A stretch of DNA of 64,000 bases, taken from contig NZ_JALEBG010000001.1 of NCBI RefSeq assembly GCF_022758235.1, forward strand, positions 2,046,001-2,110,000, read 5' to 3'. The stretch comes from Pontibacter liquoris. GTDB taxonomy: Bacteria > Bacteroidota > Bacteroidia > Cytophagales > Hymenobacteraceae. The translations under genes and the position numbers were made by a program. Below the pieces are notes generated by a model. That model saw nothing but the letters and a program-made list of their open reading frames with translations, was not told the origin of the DNA and ran no database searches. Positions 63,970 to 64,000 of the stretch are shown piece by piece; position 1 is the stretch's first letter; every line of letters begins with the position of its first letter.

Positions 63970-64000
63970 ATGATAAGTATAAAAAGAAGCATAAGCCTTA
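63970..64000 (+). CDS. Possible gene start running off the right edge
   Basis: An ATG at 63970 opens a frame reading MISIKRSISL to the window end. It lies next to the YbbA/YbbP-like pair and points away from it; in several bacteria this position holds a secreted esterase (tesA), and the basic-hydrophobic start would suit a signal peptide. Ten codons cannot confirm it. AAGTATAA copies lie at 63944 (26 bases upstream) and 63975 (inside). Confidence 0.25.
   Translation, partial: MISIKRSISL

Overview
The window looks like chromosomal DNA of a Bacteroidota bacterium, most likely order Cytophagales and family Hymenobacteraceae (Pontibacter/Rufibacter-like). The reasons are roughly even GC content, promoters of the TAnnTTTG type, rare Shine-Dalgarno sites, a transcarbamylase of the Bacteroidota N-acylornithine type in the arginine operon, and several small proteins typical of this phylum. 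The phylum is fairly secure; the family is a guess. I see no phage, plasmid, insertion sequence, rRNA or CRISPR array.

Layout. 1-10.6 kb: a MarR regulator, leuS, a 0.9-kb repeat-rich spacer, a GNAT / PLP racemase-like / beta-carbonic anhydrase operon, a CLC antiporter with fluoride-type motifs, and a secreted aspartyl protease with a PDZ domain. 10.6-19.7 kb: the complete arginine pathway on the plus strand (GNAT, argG, argC, argD, argF', argB, argE, argH), preceded by a possible Arg-containing leader peptide. The transcarbamylase has Val at the residue that separates acetyl- from succinyl-ornithine enzymes, so the pathway probably runs on N-succinyl intermediates. 20.6-24.8 kb: a tight four-gene amidoligase operon (C39-like papain-fold protein, RimK-like ATP-grasp, GCS2-type ligase, N-formylglutamate amidohydrolase-like protein), the best candidate here for an uncharacterised peptide or metabolite system. 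24.9-32.8 kb: small stress, membrane and RNA-modification genes (YqaE-domain lipoprotein, CbpA-like DnaJ, truC, degenerate GIY-YIG protein, CDF transporter, MFS exporter, lipoprotein MsrA). 33.6-44.3 kb: TPR protein, gyrA, SDR, potassium-channel-like protein, two identical tRNA-Thr(UGU) genes, DUF349 protein, YqgE/AlgH. 44.5-51.1 kb: pdxH, DUF1015, maf, two rRNA methyltransferases, a Nudix hydrolase. 51.1-55.7 kb: a minus-strand operon sdaAB-tolC-hlyD-gpsA, an efflux adaptor and outer membrane channel with no pump beside them. 56-64 kb: tryptophan 2,3-dioxygenase, an FAD oxidoreductase, a CoA-binding protein, an SDR, and an FtsX-type ABC exporter pair.

The strongest signal that is not a gene is the octamer AAGTATAA (reverse TTATACTT). 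I counted at least 55 exact copies by eye, where chance predicts about two. It lies between and inside genes, in both orientations and all reading frames, often extended to GCAAGTATAA, and it forms the end of several genes as (Gln/Glu)-Val-stop. It behaves like a highly iterated genome motif and I know of no described function for it.
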